From Brenneria goodwinii (GTDB taxonomy: Bacteria; Pseudomonadota; Gammaproteobacteria; Enterobacterales; Enterobacteriaceae), in assembly GCF_002291445.1 (NCBI RefSeq), contig NZ_CP014137.1, positions 496,001-560,000 on the forward strand: a DNA stretch of 64,000 bases. The letters run 5' to 3'. The notes under the pieces were generated by a model. It was not told the DNA's origin. It did not search any database and was given only the letters and a program-made list of their open reading frames with translations. Below, in pieces: positions 43,762 through 52,541 of the stretch (position 1 is its first letter; each line of letters starts with the position of its first letter). The translations under genes were made by a program, and so were the position numbers.

Positions 43762-44340
43762 TCATGCCTTGTCCGCCAAAAGCAGTTGATCTAGTAACCC
43801 GGTTAGCCCTTCCTGTGTGGCGGCGAGCTGCTGTAGCTCAAGATATTCAAACCCGATCACCGCCGCATACAATATTTTCCCGAGCAAGATCGCGCGTTCA
43901 TGGGAAAAACCGGCGCGAACAAATTGCGCGGTCAGATAATTCAGTCTCTCGGTATCAACTTCAAGCTGGGCTGCGGCGACGCGGCTGTTGGTGACCGACC
44001 ATTGTCTGATCGCGCTTTCGGATCGTAGCCCTCCATCGGCGGCATTACGCAATCCCGCGATGATACGCACCAATTCCTGTAGACCCTCTTGCGGCGATTT
44101 TCCTGACAGAGCCACTGTCGCGATCACCTCTTCGTTCGCCCGCGCCCGCCAATAGGTCAGCATTGCGGTTTCAAAATCGGCAACGTCTTTGAAATGCCAG
44201 TAAAACGACCCCTTGGTTGTTCCGAGTTCGCGCGCCAGCGCTTCCGCCTTGAGAGCGGACGCGCCAGATCGGGATAGCGCCCGGAAGCCGGCCAATATCC
44301 AGTCTTCGCGCGCCAGTCTGATTTTCTTTTTCTGCGTCAT
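43762..44340 (-). CDS. TetR-family repressor
   Basis: A 192-residue TetR protein with helix-turn-helix LKAEALARELGTTKGSFYWHFKDVADFETAML and a helical ligand domain. It is divergent from a small membrane-protein gene. The 175-base spacer between them holds two copies of the same palindrome, so autoregulation and control of the neighbour are likely. Confidence 0.9.
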   Translation of the reverse strand: MTQKKKIRLAREDWILAGFRALSRSGASALKAEALARELGTTKGSFYWHFKDVADFETAMLTYWRARANEEVIATVALSGKSPQEGLQELVRIIAGLRNAADGGLRSESAIRQWSVTNSRVAAAQLEVDTERLNYLTAQFVRAGFSHERAILLGKILYAAVIGFEYLELQQLAATQEGLTGLLDQLLLADKA

Positions 44341-44349
44341 GGCTCAAAC

Positions 44350-44365
44350 CATACGCTGGCGTATT
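44350..44365. promoter_or_regulatory. TetR operator, copy 1
   Basis: CATACG-CTGG-CGTATT, a palindrome of form CATACG-N4-CGTAT located 10 bases before the TetR start codon. It overlaps the likely translation-initiation or promoter region of the repressor gene. The same form recurs at 44391-44406. Confidence 0.7.
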
Positions 44366-44390
44366 GACATTTTCAAGCCGGCGGGAGATA

Positions 44391-44406
44391 CATACGCAAC
44401 CGTATG
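44391..44406. promoter_or_regulatory. TetR operator, copy 2
   Basis: CATACG-CAAC-CGTATG, a perfect 6+6 palindrome whose centre is 41 bases (about four helical turns) from copy 1. Two matched sites on one face of the helix suggest cooperative repression of both divergent genes. Confidence 0.72.
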
Positions 44407-44515
44407 GTTGTGGCATTGCCCGCGGTGGTTCGATCTTCGCCGTGTCGCACTGGACGCCATTTCTTGCTATATCGCCGTTGGCGTTATGGAGAATGAGATT
44501 TTCAGGAGAGGATCT

Positions 44516-44977
44516 ATGGCCGATTTACGTGGAAATTCGACGCCTGTACCAGCCAAATATAATGCGTTATTGATCGTTGCCGCCGGGTTGAGCGCCATTG
44601 CCGCTGTGCTGCATGTCGTCATCATTATTGGCGGCGCGCCCTGGTATCGTTTTTTCGGTGCGGGAGAACGCATGGCGTCGGCCGCCGCCGCGGGACAGTG
44701 GTATCCGCCGTTGGTTACTGCGATCATCGCACTCATCCTGACGATTTGGGGGCTGTATGCGCTTTCCGGCGCTGGCGTTCTTCAAAAACTGCCAATGCTT
44801 AAACCTGCTCTGTGCGCCATTACGGCCGTCTATTTACTGCGCGGGCTGGCGATATTTCCGCGTCTGGTCATCGAGCCAGGCCAGATCGCGCTTTTCGATA
44901 TCTGGAGTTCCCTTATTTGCCTGGTTTATGGCGCGGTCCATCTTTGCGGCCTTGTCCAGGTCTGGCGGCGGATTTGA
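44516..44977 (+). CDS. Small four-helix membrane protein under TetR control
   Basis: A 153-residue protein with four hydrophobic helices (about 18-40 ALLIVAAGLSAIAAVLHVVIII, then around residues 60-80, 95-115 and 125-148). The start is supported by AGGAGAG 6 bases upstream; earlier in-frame codons lie within the TetR gene or operators. It resembles small uncharacterised inner-membrane proteins often divergent from TetR genes. The function is unknown. Confidence 0.7.
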   Translation: MADLRGNSTPVPAKYNALLIVAAGLSAIAAVLHVVIIIGGAPWYRFFGAGERMASAAAAGQWYPPLVTAIIALILTIWGLYALSGAGVLQKLPMLKPALCAITAVYLLRGLAIFPRLVIEPGQIALFDIWSSLICLVYGAVHLCGLVQVWRRI

Positions 44978-45170
44978 GTTATTTCAACGTGCCGGCGGAC
45001 CGGGAAAATGAGCCATAACTATCATGGCGCTATGATCAGTCGCCTCGCGGTAGGTCTGTTTTCCCTATGCTAAGCATTTTTACTTGCGAGCCGGGGGCTT
45101 TGCTTCTATTTTGAGCACCGAAGCATGCCGTTGTTAACATAGTAAATGTATTGGCTAACATGGAGGAGCA

Positions 45171-45980
45171 ATGGAGAACGCCGGTAAGATTTTTCGACAG
45201 TTACATGAAGGCTCCCGCGCATTTATCATTCCCAATCCGTGGGATATTGGCACGGCTCGAATTCTGGCCGCGATGGGGTTTCAGGCATTGGCGACGACCA
45301 GTGCGGGTATGGCTTTCTCGATGGGCGTCAGGGAAGGGCGCGTTGAGTGGGAAAACGTGATAAAGCATTGCCAATCGCTGGTTGAGGCCACCCCGCTCCC
45401 TGTTTCGGCGGATCTTGAAAATGGGCTCGGCGACAGTCCTGAAAGCGCCGCCGAGACGATCCGGGTTGCCGCCGGCATTGGTCTTGCCGGATGCTCTCTG
45501 GAAGATTTTACCGGGAACGCCGAACACCCTATTTATGATTTCCAACTTGCGGTGGAGCGCATTCAGGCCGCCGCTGAAGCCTGTCGCCATTTATCGCATG
45601 ACTTTGTGCTCACCGCACGCTGTGAAAATTATCTGTGGGGTAAACCGGACCTCGACGATACCCTCAGACGGCTACAGGCTTTTGAAAAAGCGGGGGCGGA
45701 TGTGCTTTATGCGCCCGGCTTGCGCGATCTTGCTACTATCCGAACCGTATGCCAGTCACTCTCTAAACCGGTTAACGTCATTACCGGCATTCAAGGGGCA
45801 ACGTTCAGCGTGGCTCAGTTAGAAGACGTGGGCGTGAAGCGCATCAGCGTCGGATCCGCTTTGGCTCGTCTTGTTTTGGGCACGTTTATCCGGGCGGCCG
45901 GGGAGATGAAAGCGGACGGTGATTTCTCATCTCTTGAAACGGCGGTAGGGTTTAGCGAAATCGAGCGTTACTTCCCTTAA
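45171..45980 (+). CDS. Isocitrate lyase / PEP mutase superfamily enzyme
   Basis: A 269-residue (beta/alpha)8 enzyme with PNPWDIGTARILAAMGFQALATTSAG at the start, PVSADLENGLGDSPE (metal-binding Asp and Glu), GCSLEDFTG, and VLTARCENYLWG with the Arg and Glu of the active site. Members include PEP mutase, methylisocitrate lyase and oxaloacetate decarboxylases. The usual catalytic KxCGH of isocitrate lyase is absent, which points to a PEP-mutase or carboxyvinyl-type member. ATGGAGGAGC precedes the start. No linked pathway gene. Confidence 0.82.
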   Translation: MENAGKIFRQLHEGSRAFIIPNPWDIGTARILAAMGFQALATTSAGMAFSMGVREGRVEWENVIKHCQSLVEATPLPVSADLENGLGDSPESAAETIRVAAGIGLAGCSLEDFTGNAEHPIYDFQLAVERIQAAAEACRHLSHDFVLTARCENYLWGKPDLDDTLRRLQAFEKAGADVLYAPGLRDLATIRTVCQSLSKPVNVITGIQGATFSVAQLEDVGVKRISVGSALARLVLGTFIRAAGEMKADGDFSSLETAVGFSEIERYFP

Positions 45981-46001
45981 TGCCTATCGGGGCGCCAGGT
46001 T

Positions 46002-46895
46002 TTATACGGTTTCTTTCATTTTACTGAGCAGCCAGCTTCTCAGGCTGGCGATATCCTCCCGAACGGCATATTCCGGCAGAGTGACAAGATAGTAATTCGC
46101 ACCGGGAAGCGCATGTGCAAACGGCGCGGTGAGAACGCCTTGCTGAATAAAGTCGTGGGCCAGCAGGCTGCTGACGATCGCGATGCCCTGACCGGCGACT
46201 ACCGCCTGAATGGCATGGGTTTCATCAGTGAAGTGTAAGCCGGTTTCAATATTCAGATCGGCGGGGCCAAAGCGATTGCGCCAGTTCTCCCAGCTTGGCG
46301 AAAGCGCGGGGACATGGCGATTATCGACGTGAAACAGCGTTGCCGATGGCAAATCCCTAAGTTGTTCGATTGCCAGCATCGGGCTGGCGACCAGGATAAA
46401 GCGATCTTTATAAAGCAGCGTCGATGTTAATGTTTCCTCTTCTTCCTCACGGTAGCGGATTGCCGCATCCACCGTTTTTCTCGTCAAATCAATTCGTTCC
46501 ACGCTGGTATGCAAGCGTAAATCGATATCTGGCAACGCCATCTTCAGTTCGGCCAGACGCGGCACCAGCCAGTGAGTAAGAAAGTTCGACGTAGTGGTGA
46601 TGGTTAACGCCGGCGGCGCGGTATCGGCATGAATACTTACTATGGTGTCCTGTAGTTCGCTGAATACACGCTCTGTGGTGTGGAAAAGTTTTTCTCCGAC
46701 GGAGGTTAACGTTACGCCTTTGGCGCTACGTTCGAACACTTTCGTCGCCAGTTGTTCTTCCAGTACGCGTATTTGATGGCTGATTGCCGTGGCGGTGACG
46801 CCAATCTCATCGGCAGCCAGTTTGAAGCTGCGATGAACGGCAACGGCATTGAAGGCTCTGAGCGCGCCTAACGGCGGCAGACGTTTCTTTTTCAC
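46002..46895 (-). CDS. LysR-family regulator (GcvA-like)
   Basis: A 297-residue LysR regulator with the N-terminal LPPLGALRAFNAVAVHRSFKLA and helix-turn-helix ADEIGVTATAISHQIRVLEEQL typical of the GcvA subgroup, plus a full effector domain ending YAVREDIASLRSWL. It is divergent from an MFS exporter, the usual arrangement for control of that neighbour. Confidence 0.9.
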   Translation of the reverse strand: MKKKRLPPLGALRAFNAVAVHRSFKLAADEIGVTATAISHQIRVLEEQLATKVFERSAKGVTLTSVGEKLFHTTERVFSELQDTIVSIHADTAPPALTITTTSNFLTHWLVPRLAELKMALPDIDLRLHTSVERIDLTRKTVDAAIRYREEEEETLTSTLLYKDRFILVASPMLAIEQLRDLPSATLFHVDNRHVPALSPSWENWRNRFGPADLNIETGLHFTDETHAIQAVVAGQGIAIVSSLLAHDFIQQGVLTAPFAHALPGANYYLVTLPEYAVREDIASLRSWLLSKMKETV

Positions 46896-46907
46896 GCTGA
46901 ATTTATC

Positions 46908-46999
46908 TCATCTATGGATGAAATCAATGACTTTGAATCGGCTTTATCAATGGATATAAGCTGATTAAACGCTGTATCAATGATGAATTCAATTCATTG
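46908..46999. promoter_or_regulatory. Candidate LysR binding region upstream of the MFS gene
   Basis: Two inverted motifs lie in the divergent spacer: TCATCTATGGATGA (46908-46921, 5+5 arms) and CAATGA-N10-TCATTG (46978-46999, centred on GAATTC). T-N11-A-type dyads of this kind are typical LysR recognition and activation sites. Confidence 0.45.
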
Positions 47000-47035
47000 T
47001 TGATGGTTTGATTTTTTTCCGATGGATAGAGAGCT

Positions 47036-48409
47036 ATGACAAATTGTATTCCAGAAGATGACAACCTTCTGCCGCGTTTATCACTCACGCTGATGGTGCT
47101 GTCGCTGGCGCAGTTTGTTATCGCGCTGGATTATTCGATTATTTATGTCGCATTGCCCAATATCGCCAGTAGCCTGCAATTGGCCGATGCGCATGCGCAA
47201 TGGATCGTTTCCGCCTATGGGGTAATATTTGCCGGATTTCTGCTGGTGGGCGGTAGGCTCTGCGATGCGATTGGCGCTAAAAGCATGTTTATTTTTGCGT
47301 TTACGTTGTTCAGCCTGGCGTCGCTGCTGGGCGGGATGACCACCTCCGCCGCCGCGCTGATCGCCGCCCGTGGTATTCAGGGACTGGGGGCGGCGTTTCT
47401 GCAACCCGCCATTATCGCGTTGATTTCACACTATTTCAGTCCGGGACGTGAGAGGGCGAAGGCGTTAACCGTATGGAGTGCGGTGGGGGCCGCGGGATTG
47501 GTTGTCGGCGTCGTGCTGGGTGGACTCTTTACCCAGCTCAGTTGGCGGCTGGTGTTTTTGGTCAATGTGCCGATCGGGCTGATATGTATCTGGTCTGCTC
47601 GCCGCTATTTCCACGCTATCGTTCGCCCGGCGCAGCGCCAAAGACTACCGCTATGGTCATCACTATTGGGAACCCTGAGCGTACTCAGTATCGTGCTGGC
47701 GATGACATCGTTAGCCGATCATGGCCTTCACCATATCAATACCCATCGTTGGTTCGGTATGACCGCAATATCGCTATCACTGTTTCTACTCGGCGAGAAA
47801 TACGGCAAACAACCGCTGGTCGGCCGGGGTGTAAGGCGATTGGTCTCGTTGCAGCGCGGCAGTCTCTCCAGCGCGTTATACATGGCCAGCGTGGGGACCG
47901 AACTCTTTCTGCTCACCTTACTGATGCAGGATCACTATGGCTACAGCGCGTTGCAGACCGGGCTGCTTTTCATCCCGTTGACGCTGATGATTATTGTCGG
48001 CAACGCCGTAGCTGGTAAGCTGTTTACGCGAATGGCGGCGCTTAGGGTGTTGCGCTGGGGATTTCTGCTTGGGGCCACAGGGTTATTGCTTATCGTTTTC
48101 TCCCTCGAAGAACAGATCGACTGGCTTTGGTTTATCCCCGGATTGTTACTGAGCGGCGTGGGGCATGGGATGATCTACACCGCCAAATTCGTTGTTGGCA
48201 TGCATGAGGTGCCGGATGAGCAGCAGGGGATAGCCAGCGGACTGATGATTACGGCGCAGTACGCCAGCGGCGCGATTGCCCTCGCCTTGATGGTGATCGT
48301 TCTCAATCTTCATCCCGGTATGGCCGGCTTTCAATACGGTTTTGCCGCCTTGATCGGCTTTGCACTGCTGGGCGCGCTGCTGACGGAGGATATTGGTAAG
48401 AGCGTATGA
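47036..48409 (+). CDS. MFS exporter of the EmrB/QacA type
   Basis: A 457-residue exporter with LDYSIIYVALPNIASSL in helix 1, FLLVGGRLCDAIGAK after helix 2 and AAGLVVGVVLGGLFTQLSWRLVFLVNVPIGL around motif C. It has about 14 hydrophobic segments, slightly short for the group. It probably exports small toxic compounds and is regulated by the divergent LysR protein. The start matches the end of the LysR spacer; the ribosome site (GATAGAGAG) is modest. Confidence 0.88.
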   Translation: MTNCIPEDDNLLPRLSLTLMVLSLAQFVIALDYSIIYVALPNIASSLQLADAHAQWIVSAYGVIFAGFLLVGGRLCDAIGAKSMFIFAFTLFSLASLLGGMTTSAAALIAARGIQGLGAAFLQPAIIALISHYFSPGRERAKALTVWSAVGAAGLVVGVVLGGLFTQLSWRLVFLVNVPIGLICIWSARRYFHAIVRPAQRQRLPLWSSLLGTLSVLSIVLAMTSLADHGLHHINTHRWFGMTAISLSLFLLGEKYGKQPLVGRGVRRLVSLQRGSLSSALYMASVGTELFLLTLLMQDHYGYSALQTGLLFIPLTLMIIVGNAVAGKLFTRMAALRVLRWGFLLGATGLLLIVFSLEEQIDWLWFIPGLLLSGVGHGMIYTAKFVVGMHEVPDEQQGIASGLMITAQYASGAIALALMVIVLNLHPGMAGFQYGFAALIGFALLGALLTEDIGKSV

Positions 48410-48466
48410 TCCCCGCAGCCATCGCGCCGGTTATTTCGCATTAGGCGTGACTGTTCTTGCGGATAG

Positions 48467-48880
48467 TCACTCCCGTTCATCGTCTTCGGGCATCAGAAAT
48501 CGGCTGACGGCTGACAGAAACCGGCCTCTTCCGGCCTCGTCCCGATCGAGGTGGACGAAGTGCGTGGCCGCCGGGATGGTCAGCGTCTGTGCGTTGGGCG
48601 CTTCTTGCGCCAGCGCGTCGGCATCTTCCGGGCGGCTCCAGAAATCTCTCTCTGAGCGGATAATCAGCACCGGCATGGTAAGGCGTGACGCCTGCCACTG
48701 TTTGTTGCCTATCGCCAGTTCAAAGCTGTCGGCCATAGCGCCGGAAGGCGCTCTGAAGCCGGGCGGATCTCTGCGGTAAGCGGTGTCGTCCGACGCCAGC
48801 GCCGCATCGGCATAGGCCTGCGCGACCCGTTCACGCCCGCTTGTGGGGGAGGCACGAGTGAATTTATCTGCATGAATGAA
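48467..48880 (-). pseudogene. C-terminal fragment of an alpha/beta hydrolase
   Basis: Read leftward, an open frame without a proper start begins after an in-frame stop near 48888 and gives FIHADKFTRASPTSGRERV, AQAYADAALASDDTAYRRD, then RAPSGAMADSFELAIG and the C-terminal part MPVLIIRSERDFWSRPEDAD (acid residue) with THFVHLDR (catalytic His). The oxyanion and Ser-elbow portions, about 170 residues, are missing. The fragment could only be translated from an internal ATG and would be inactive. Confidence 0.7.
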
Positions 48881-48954
48881 GAGAGCTATTCACGCATCGA
48901 CGGAAATAGTTCTATGGTTTCGTGGCGTTGAAATTTACCAACCAATTTGATTTA

Positions 48955-49320
48955 TCAACGGGCCAGCACGCTCATCGCCGTGATAATCGGCCCGCCGACG
49001 GTGCGTTTTAATGCGCCGATGGCCAAACCTTTCAACAGCGTTTTGGCGCCCTGACGAATCGTACTATCGATGTAGTCTCTGTCTTTGGCAGCGCTCAGCC
49101 AGCCGAGCCGTTCAAATTTTTCCAGCAATTCACCGGCGGCGACTTTGCGGCTATCAAAACAGATAGCGACGGATCCGGCATAGAGACGATGGGTTATCTC
49201 TTGCACGCCATCCTGCAGATGCAATTCCCTGACGACCCGCGCTACCTGTTTGGGATTCCGCTGTATGTAGTCGGAGCGAACGCGAATACGATTCTGAGTC
49301 TGGTGCAGGTAAGGTTTCAT
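48955..49320 (-). CDS. HMA-like small membrane-associated protein with RIRVR motif
   Basis: A 121-residue protein. Residues 5-75 have a ferredoxin-like (HMA) pattern without CxxC: HQTQNRIRVRS, then VVRELHLQDGVQEITHRLYAGSVAICFD. A hydrophobic Gly-rich C-terminus follows (LLKGLAIGALKRTVGGPIITAMSVLA). The RIRVR start parallels GRIRLR and GRVRLR in the ferrosome-like cluster 2-4 kb to the right, so it is probably an accessory of that system. It stands on the opposite strand, separated by a quinone reductase/LysR pair. Confidence 0.65.
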   Translation of the reverse strand: MKPYLHQTQNRIRVRSDYIQRNPKQVARVVRELHLQDGVQEITHRLYAGSVAICFDSRKVAAGELLEKFERLGWLSAAKDRDYIDSTIRQGAKTLLKGLAIGALKRTVGGPIITAMSVLAR

Positions 49321-49476
49321 GGCGACCTCTGATACGCGAATAACGATCTATATGCAAATAACAATGCGAACAATTTACGTTACCACTATCAGCTTGTCCA
49401 CTTATCGGCGGTAGAGCGATCGTTTTTTGTGACCCGCCATCCCTGGCGGTCGCTCTTCGGGCCGTGCGGCGCGACG

Positions 49477-50268
49477 TCACTGACTTGCGGCGGGCGGAGA
49501 GGCATCGGCGATGTGAGCCATCAAACCCGTTTGGTTCGGCGCGACATGGCCGGCCAGCACATGGCGATCCTGATAGTCGCCGCCGTTCTGCGGACGGAAT
49601 GCAACCGGTGCGTCCTCGAACAGCCGTTCCACTCGGCTGCGCCAGGCCGCAGCGGCTTCGGCCATGCCTTTGGCGTCGAGTCCCGCAGCCTTATAGACCG
49701 CGAAGGTGGGCAGTACCTGCATACCAGAAAAGAACAGCGTGCCGTGCGTGATGGGAAAAAGCAGTTGCTCTAATGGCCCGTTAATACCGCGAGGCGAGTA
49801 GTCGATCGCCGGCCCGCCGACAGAGACTGCCAGCAGCGCCCGCTTTCCTGCAAAGCCGCCCTCGCCGTAACGATAGGCGTTGCCGGCGCCTTGGTAGCCA
49901 TAGGCCAGGCCGTAGGCCCACACCCTGTCCACCCAGCCCTTCATGATCGCCGGCATGCTGAACCACCATAGCGGGAAATGCAGGATCACCGCGTCGGCCG
50001 CCAGGAGCTTGCGTTGTTCATCCGCGACGTCGGGCGTCTGGCAACCGTTGGAGAACGCATGCTCCGACTCTTCAATGAAAGACAGGCGATCCTGATTGAC
50101 CCGCTTAGGAAAGTCCTGGGCATCGAACACCGCCTTCCATCCCATGGCGTACAGATCAGATTGCATCACCTCGTGGCCCTGATCCTTCAGTACCTGGGAA
50201 GCGATCTCGGCCAGTTGATGCGTTACGGACGTCTGCTCGGGGTGAGCATGGACAAGAAGAATTTTCAT
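49477..50268 (-). CDS. Flavodoxin-fold NAD(P)H quinone reductase
   Basis: A 263-residue flavoprotein of the NQO1/MdaB/KefF family: N-terminal KILLVHAHPEQTSVTHQLAE, flavin-binding FPLWWFSMPAIMKGWVDRVWAYG and GKRALLAVSVGGP. It carries out two-electron reduction of quinones, protecting against redox cycling. It is divergent from a LysR gene, with a palindrome between them. Confidence 0.88.
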   Translation of the reverse strand: MKILLVHAHPEQTSVTHQLAEIASQVLKDQGHEVMQSDLYAMGWKAVFDAQDFPKRVNQDRLSFIEESEHAFSNGCQTPDVADEQRKLLAADAVILHFPLWWFSMPAIMKGWVDRVWAYGLAYGYQGAGNAYRYGEGGFAGKRALLAVSVGGPAIDYSPRGINGPLEQLLFPITHGTLFFSGMQVLPTFAVYKAAGLDAKGMAEAAAAWRSRVERLFEDAPVAFRPQNGGDYQDRHVLAGHVAPNQTGLMAHIADASPPAASQ

Positions 50269-50325
50269 GGCTGGTGTTCCATCAGTAAATTGATGGAGAC
50301 ACGATAGGTTGGCATTAGATATATT

Positions 50326-50339
50326 AGAAATGAATTTCT
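50326..50339. promoter_or_regulatory. Palindrome in the quinone reductase/LysR spacer
   Basis: AGAAATGAATTTCT, a perfect 6+6 dyad, directly followed by a second ATTTCT. It lies 19 bases before the LysR start codon and is the best candidate binding site for that regulator. Confidence 0.5.
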
Positions 50340-50357
50340 GAAATTTCTGGTATTGCC

Positions 50358-51254
50358 ATGAATAATACCATGAGGCGTCTTGACCTGAATCTGCTCGTTA
50401 CGCTTGACGCCTTGCTGATCGAGCACAACGTGACTCGCGCCGCCGAGCGCCTGCATCTTTCGCAGCCTACTGTGAGCGTGCAGCTTGCCCGGCTGCGCGA
50501 GTTTTTCGGCGATCCGCTGTTGCTGCCCGGTCCTCGCGGCATGCGGCCAACGGCCCGCGCCGACGAACTACGCGAACCGTTACGGCAGGCATTGGCCGCG
50601 GTGGAACAGGCGGTAGCCCCCTCCAATCATTTCGATCCGGCTCAGGCCACCCATACCTGGCGCGTTGCGGCCTTTGACTACGGCGAGTTTACGATCCTGC
50701 AGCCCGCATTGGCGGGGCTGCGCGCAGCTGCGCCAGGGACACGCCTGGCCATCGTCCAGAGCGTTCCTTCGCAAGTGGCGAGGAAAGCGGAGCAAGGAGA
50801 CATCGATCTGGCCTTCCTCATTGGTTCCGAGGCGTCGCCAGATCTGCATCGCAGGTCGATGTTCACGGAACGTTATGTCTTGGCCGGCCGCGCTGGACAT
50901 CCTCGTTTGACACGCCGTCCAAGCCTGGCGCAGTTCTGCAAGCTCGACCATGTCATTGTGTCGCCGGACGGCGGCGGATTTCATGGCGTTACGGATACGG
51001 AACTTGCCAAGCGGGGTATGACGCGCCGCGTCGTTTTATCCGTGCCGCATTTCCTATTTCTTGGCGCGGTACTGGCGAGCACCGATCTGGTAGCGATGGT
51101 GCCGTCCCGGTTAGTGCGCGGCAATACCGTGTTGCAAGTGGTCGAGCCGCCCCTCGACGTTCCCGGCTTCGAGATGCTCATGCTCTGGCCTGAGCGGGTT
51201 CATCGCGACCCTGCGCATCAATGGTTGCGGGAACGTATCGCAAGCTCGGTATAA
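50358..51254 (+). CDS. LysR-family regulator (NodD/NahR-like)
   Basis: A 298-residue LysR regulator starting NNTMRRLDLNLLVTLDALL, with helix-turn-helix RAAERLHLSQPTVSVQLARLREFFGDPLL and an effector domain of NodD/NahR style (FDPAQATHTWRVAAFDYGEF). It is divergent from the quinone reductase gene and probably activates it in response to a quinone or phenolic. Confidence 0.9.
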   Translation: MNNTMRRLDLNLLVTLDALLIEHNVTRAAERLHLSQPTVSVQLARLREFFGDPLLLPGPRGMRPTARADELREPLRQALAAVEQAVAPSNHFDPAQATHTWRVAAFDYGEFTILQPALAGLRAAAPGTRLAIVQSVPSQVARKAEQGDIDLAFLIGSEASPDLHRRSMFTERYVLAGRAGHPRLTRRPSLAQFCKLDHVIVSPDGGGFHGVTDTELAKRGMTRRVVLSVPHFLFLGAVLASTDLVAMVPSRLVRGNTVLQVVEPPLDVPGFEMLMLWPERVHRDPAHQWLRERIASSV

Positions 51255-51297
51255 ACGCCAATATCGGGGTCATTTCGCCCAATCTCCCTCGTCCCCC

Positions 51298-51320
51298 GCC
51301 GCCGCAAGCGGCGTTTTTTT
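51298..51320 (+). terminator. Rho-independent terminator of the LysR gene
   Basis: CGCCGC-AA-GCGGCG stem followed by a run of seven T. It separates the LysR gene from the ferrosome-like cluster, which must therefore have its own promoter in 51320-51500. A single GATAATGA at 51402-51409 resembles one Fur half-unit but is too little to call a Fur box. Confidence 0.85.
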
Positions 51321-51504
51321 CCCGATCGTTTTTTTTTGCGCCGTACTTAACAAAACCCAAAGCCACTTGATGAACCGCAAAGAATCCCCCCTTCATCGGC
51401 TGATAATGACAGGGTTGTGTTTTTTTCTTGTCCGCCGTTAATTCTGGGCAGGTTTAACATCGGAATGGACGATGTCCGCCCCGATCGCAGATGTAGGAAG
51501 CAGC

Positions 51505-51831
51505 ATGGAGTCAGAAGAGTTAAGCGGACTGATGATGTTACGTCGTTTTGTTACGGTGGAACATCACATACCGGGTCGTATACGTTTACGTTTCACTAAC
51601 CGGTTGATTCCCAGTCTTGGCAAGGGAAAGCTGGAGAAACTTGAGGCGTTATGCCACCCCGACAATACGTTGCGCAGCTACAGTCTCAATACACATACCG
51701 GAAGTTTGCTGCTGGAATATGACGCGAAGCAAATCAATCCGGCGGTGCTGACGCAGCTTTTTGGCGCGGATGATATCGCGGCCCAGCACGCGTTGGAACA
51801 GCTGGTTCAGTCGCTCTCGCCGTCATCCTAA
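51505..51831 (+). CDS. Small HMA-like protein with GRIRLR motif (ferrosome-type cluster, gene 1)
   Basis: A 108-residue soluble protein. It opens with VEHHIPGRIRLRF (GRIRLR at 24-29), followed by a ferredoxin-like pattern (KLEKLEALCHPDNTLRSYSL, then TGSLLLEYD) without the CxxC metal site. The same arrangement forms the N-terminus of the ATPase encoded four genes on. I choose the ATG after AGGAAG; an ATG 11 codons upstream is possible. It is first in a tight five-gene operon. I infer a role in assembling or targeting the metal-transport complex; the exact function is unknown. Confidence 0.72.
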   Translation: MESEELSGLMMLRRFVTVEHHIPGRIRLRFTNRLIPSLGKGKLEKLEALCHPDNTLRSYSLNTHTGSLLLEYDAKQINPAVLTQLFGADDIAAQHALEQLVQSLSPSS

Positions 51832-51848
51832 TCATTAAGGAATTGAAT

Positions 51849-52541
51849 ATGAGCAATGATAATAGCAATTCAGCCAATCAGGGGGGCGCCTATTACCCGC
51901 CGTATGGCTACCCTTACTATCCGCCAGTTGCTCCGGCTCCAGAGGCCGCCGCCCCGCCTCAGCAACCGACAATGTACTGGCCGCAACCGCCGATGTGGTA
52001 CCCGCCGCAGATGATGCCGGGCTTCCCGCCAATGGGATACCCTATGCCGCCTCAACCCGGTACGCCGCCACCGGCCATGACCCCTCCGCCATATCCCCAT
52101 TCCCCCCATCACTCCCATGCGCAGCCGCAGCCCGTTTTTGACTGGAACAGCCAGGCGCAGAATATGGTGGAAAACATGATGGGCGAACAAGCCGGGATAC
52201 TTAAAAACATCATCGGCACCATCGGCATGGATGATAAGGAGTTCTGGAAAGGCGCGATGATTGGCGCGGCGGCGACGCTGCTGTTAACCAATGAAAGCGT
52301 ACGCAATATGCTGCTGCAAACCGTTGCCAGCACCGGTGATTTGCTCAAAACGGGGGGCGCCAAGGTTAAAGACGGCGTGAAAAGCGGCGCGGAAACGCTG
52401 AAAGAAACCGCGACCACCAGTTCGACGATTTTCCGTGATACGTTGAAAGCGGGAAAAGAGGGCTTCAATGAATCGGTGGAGCGTCATCGCCAGCAAGGAC
52501 AGCCCGCAAGCGAGGAGCCGCAGAATGAGCAACAATCGTGA
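51849..52541 (+). CDS. Tyr/Pro/His-rich membrane protein with YtxH-like helix (gene 2)
   Basis: A 230-residue protein in three parts. Residues 1-98 are low-complexity Pro/Tyr/Met-rich (AYYPPYGYPYYPP, PHSPHHSH). Residues 133-150 form a short membrane helix (KGAMIGAAATLLLTNES). Residues 151-215 are an amphipathic helix with Lys/Gly/Thr repeats. The helix block closely resembles that of gene 4, so the two are paralogous. The His- and Met-rich segments could bind metal and the disordered part could self-associate at a membrane. I do not recognise a named family beyond YtxH-like. AAGGA lies 6 bases before the ATG. Confidence 0.7.
   Translation: MSNDNSNSANQGGAYYPPYGYPYYPPVAPAPEAAAPPQQPTMYWPQPPMWYPPQMMPGFPPMGYPMPPQPGTPPPAMTPPPYPHSPHHSHAQPQPVFDWNSQAQNMVENMMGEQAGILKNIIGTIGMDDKEFWKGAMIGAAATLLLTNESVRNMLLQTVASTGDLLKTGGAKVKDGVKSGAETLKETATTSSTIFRDTLKAGKEGFNESVERHRQQGQPASEEPQNEQQS

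Noticed and set aside
51402..51409. Fur box upstream of the ferrosome-like cluster
   Set aside because: Only one GATAATGA unit is present; a functional Fur site needs about three adjoining units.
52109..52468. A 119-codon minus-strand frame opposite gene 2 of the ferrosome-like cluster
   Set aside because: Antisense to a gene with a good ribosome site in a tight operon; the product has only low-complexity Ser/Pro/Leu content.
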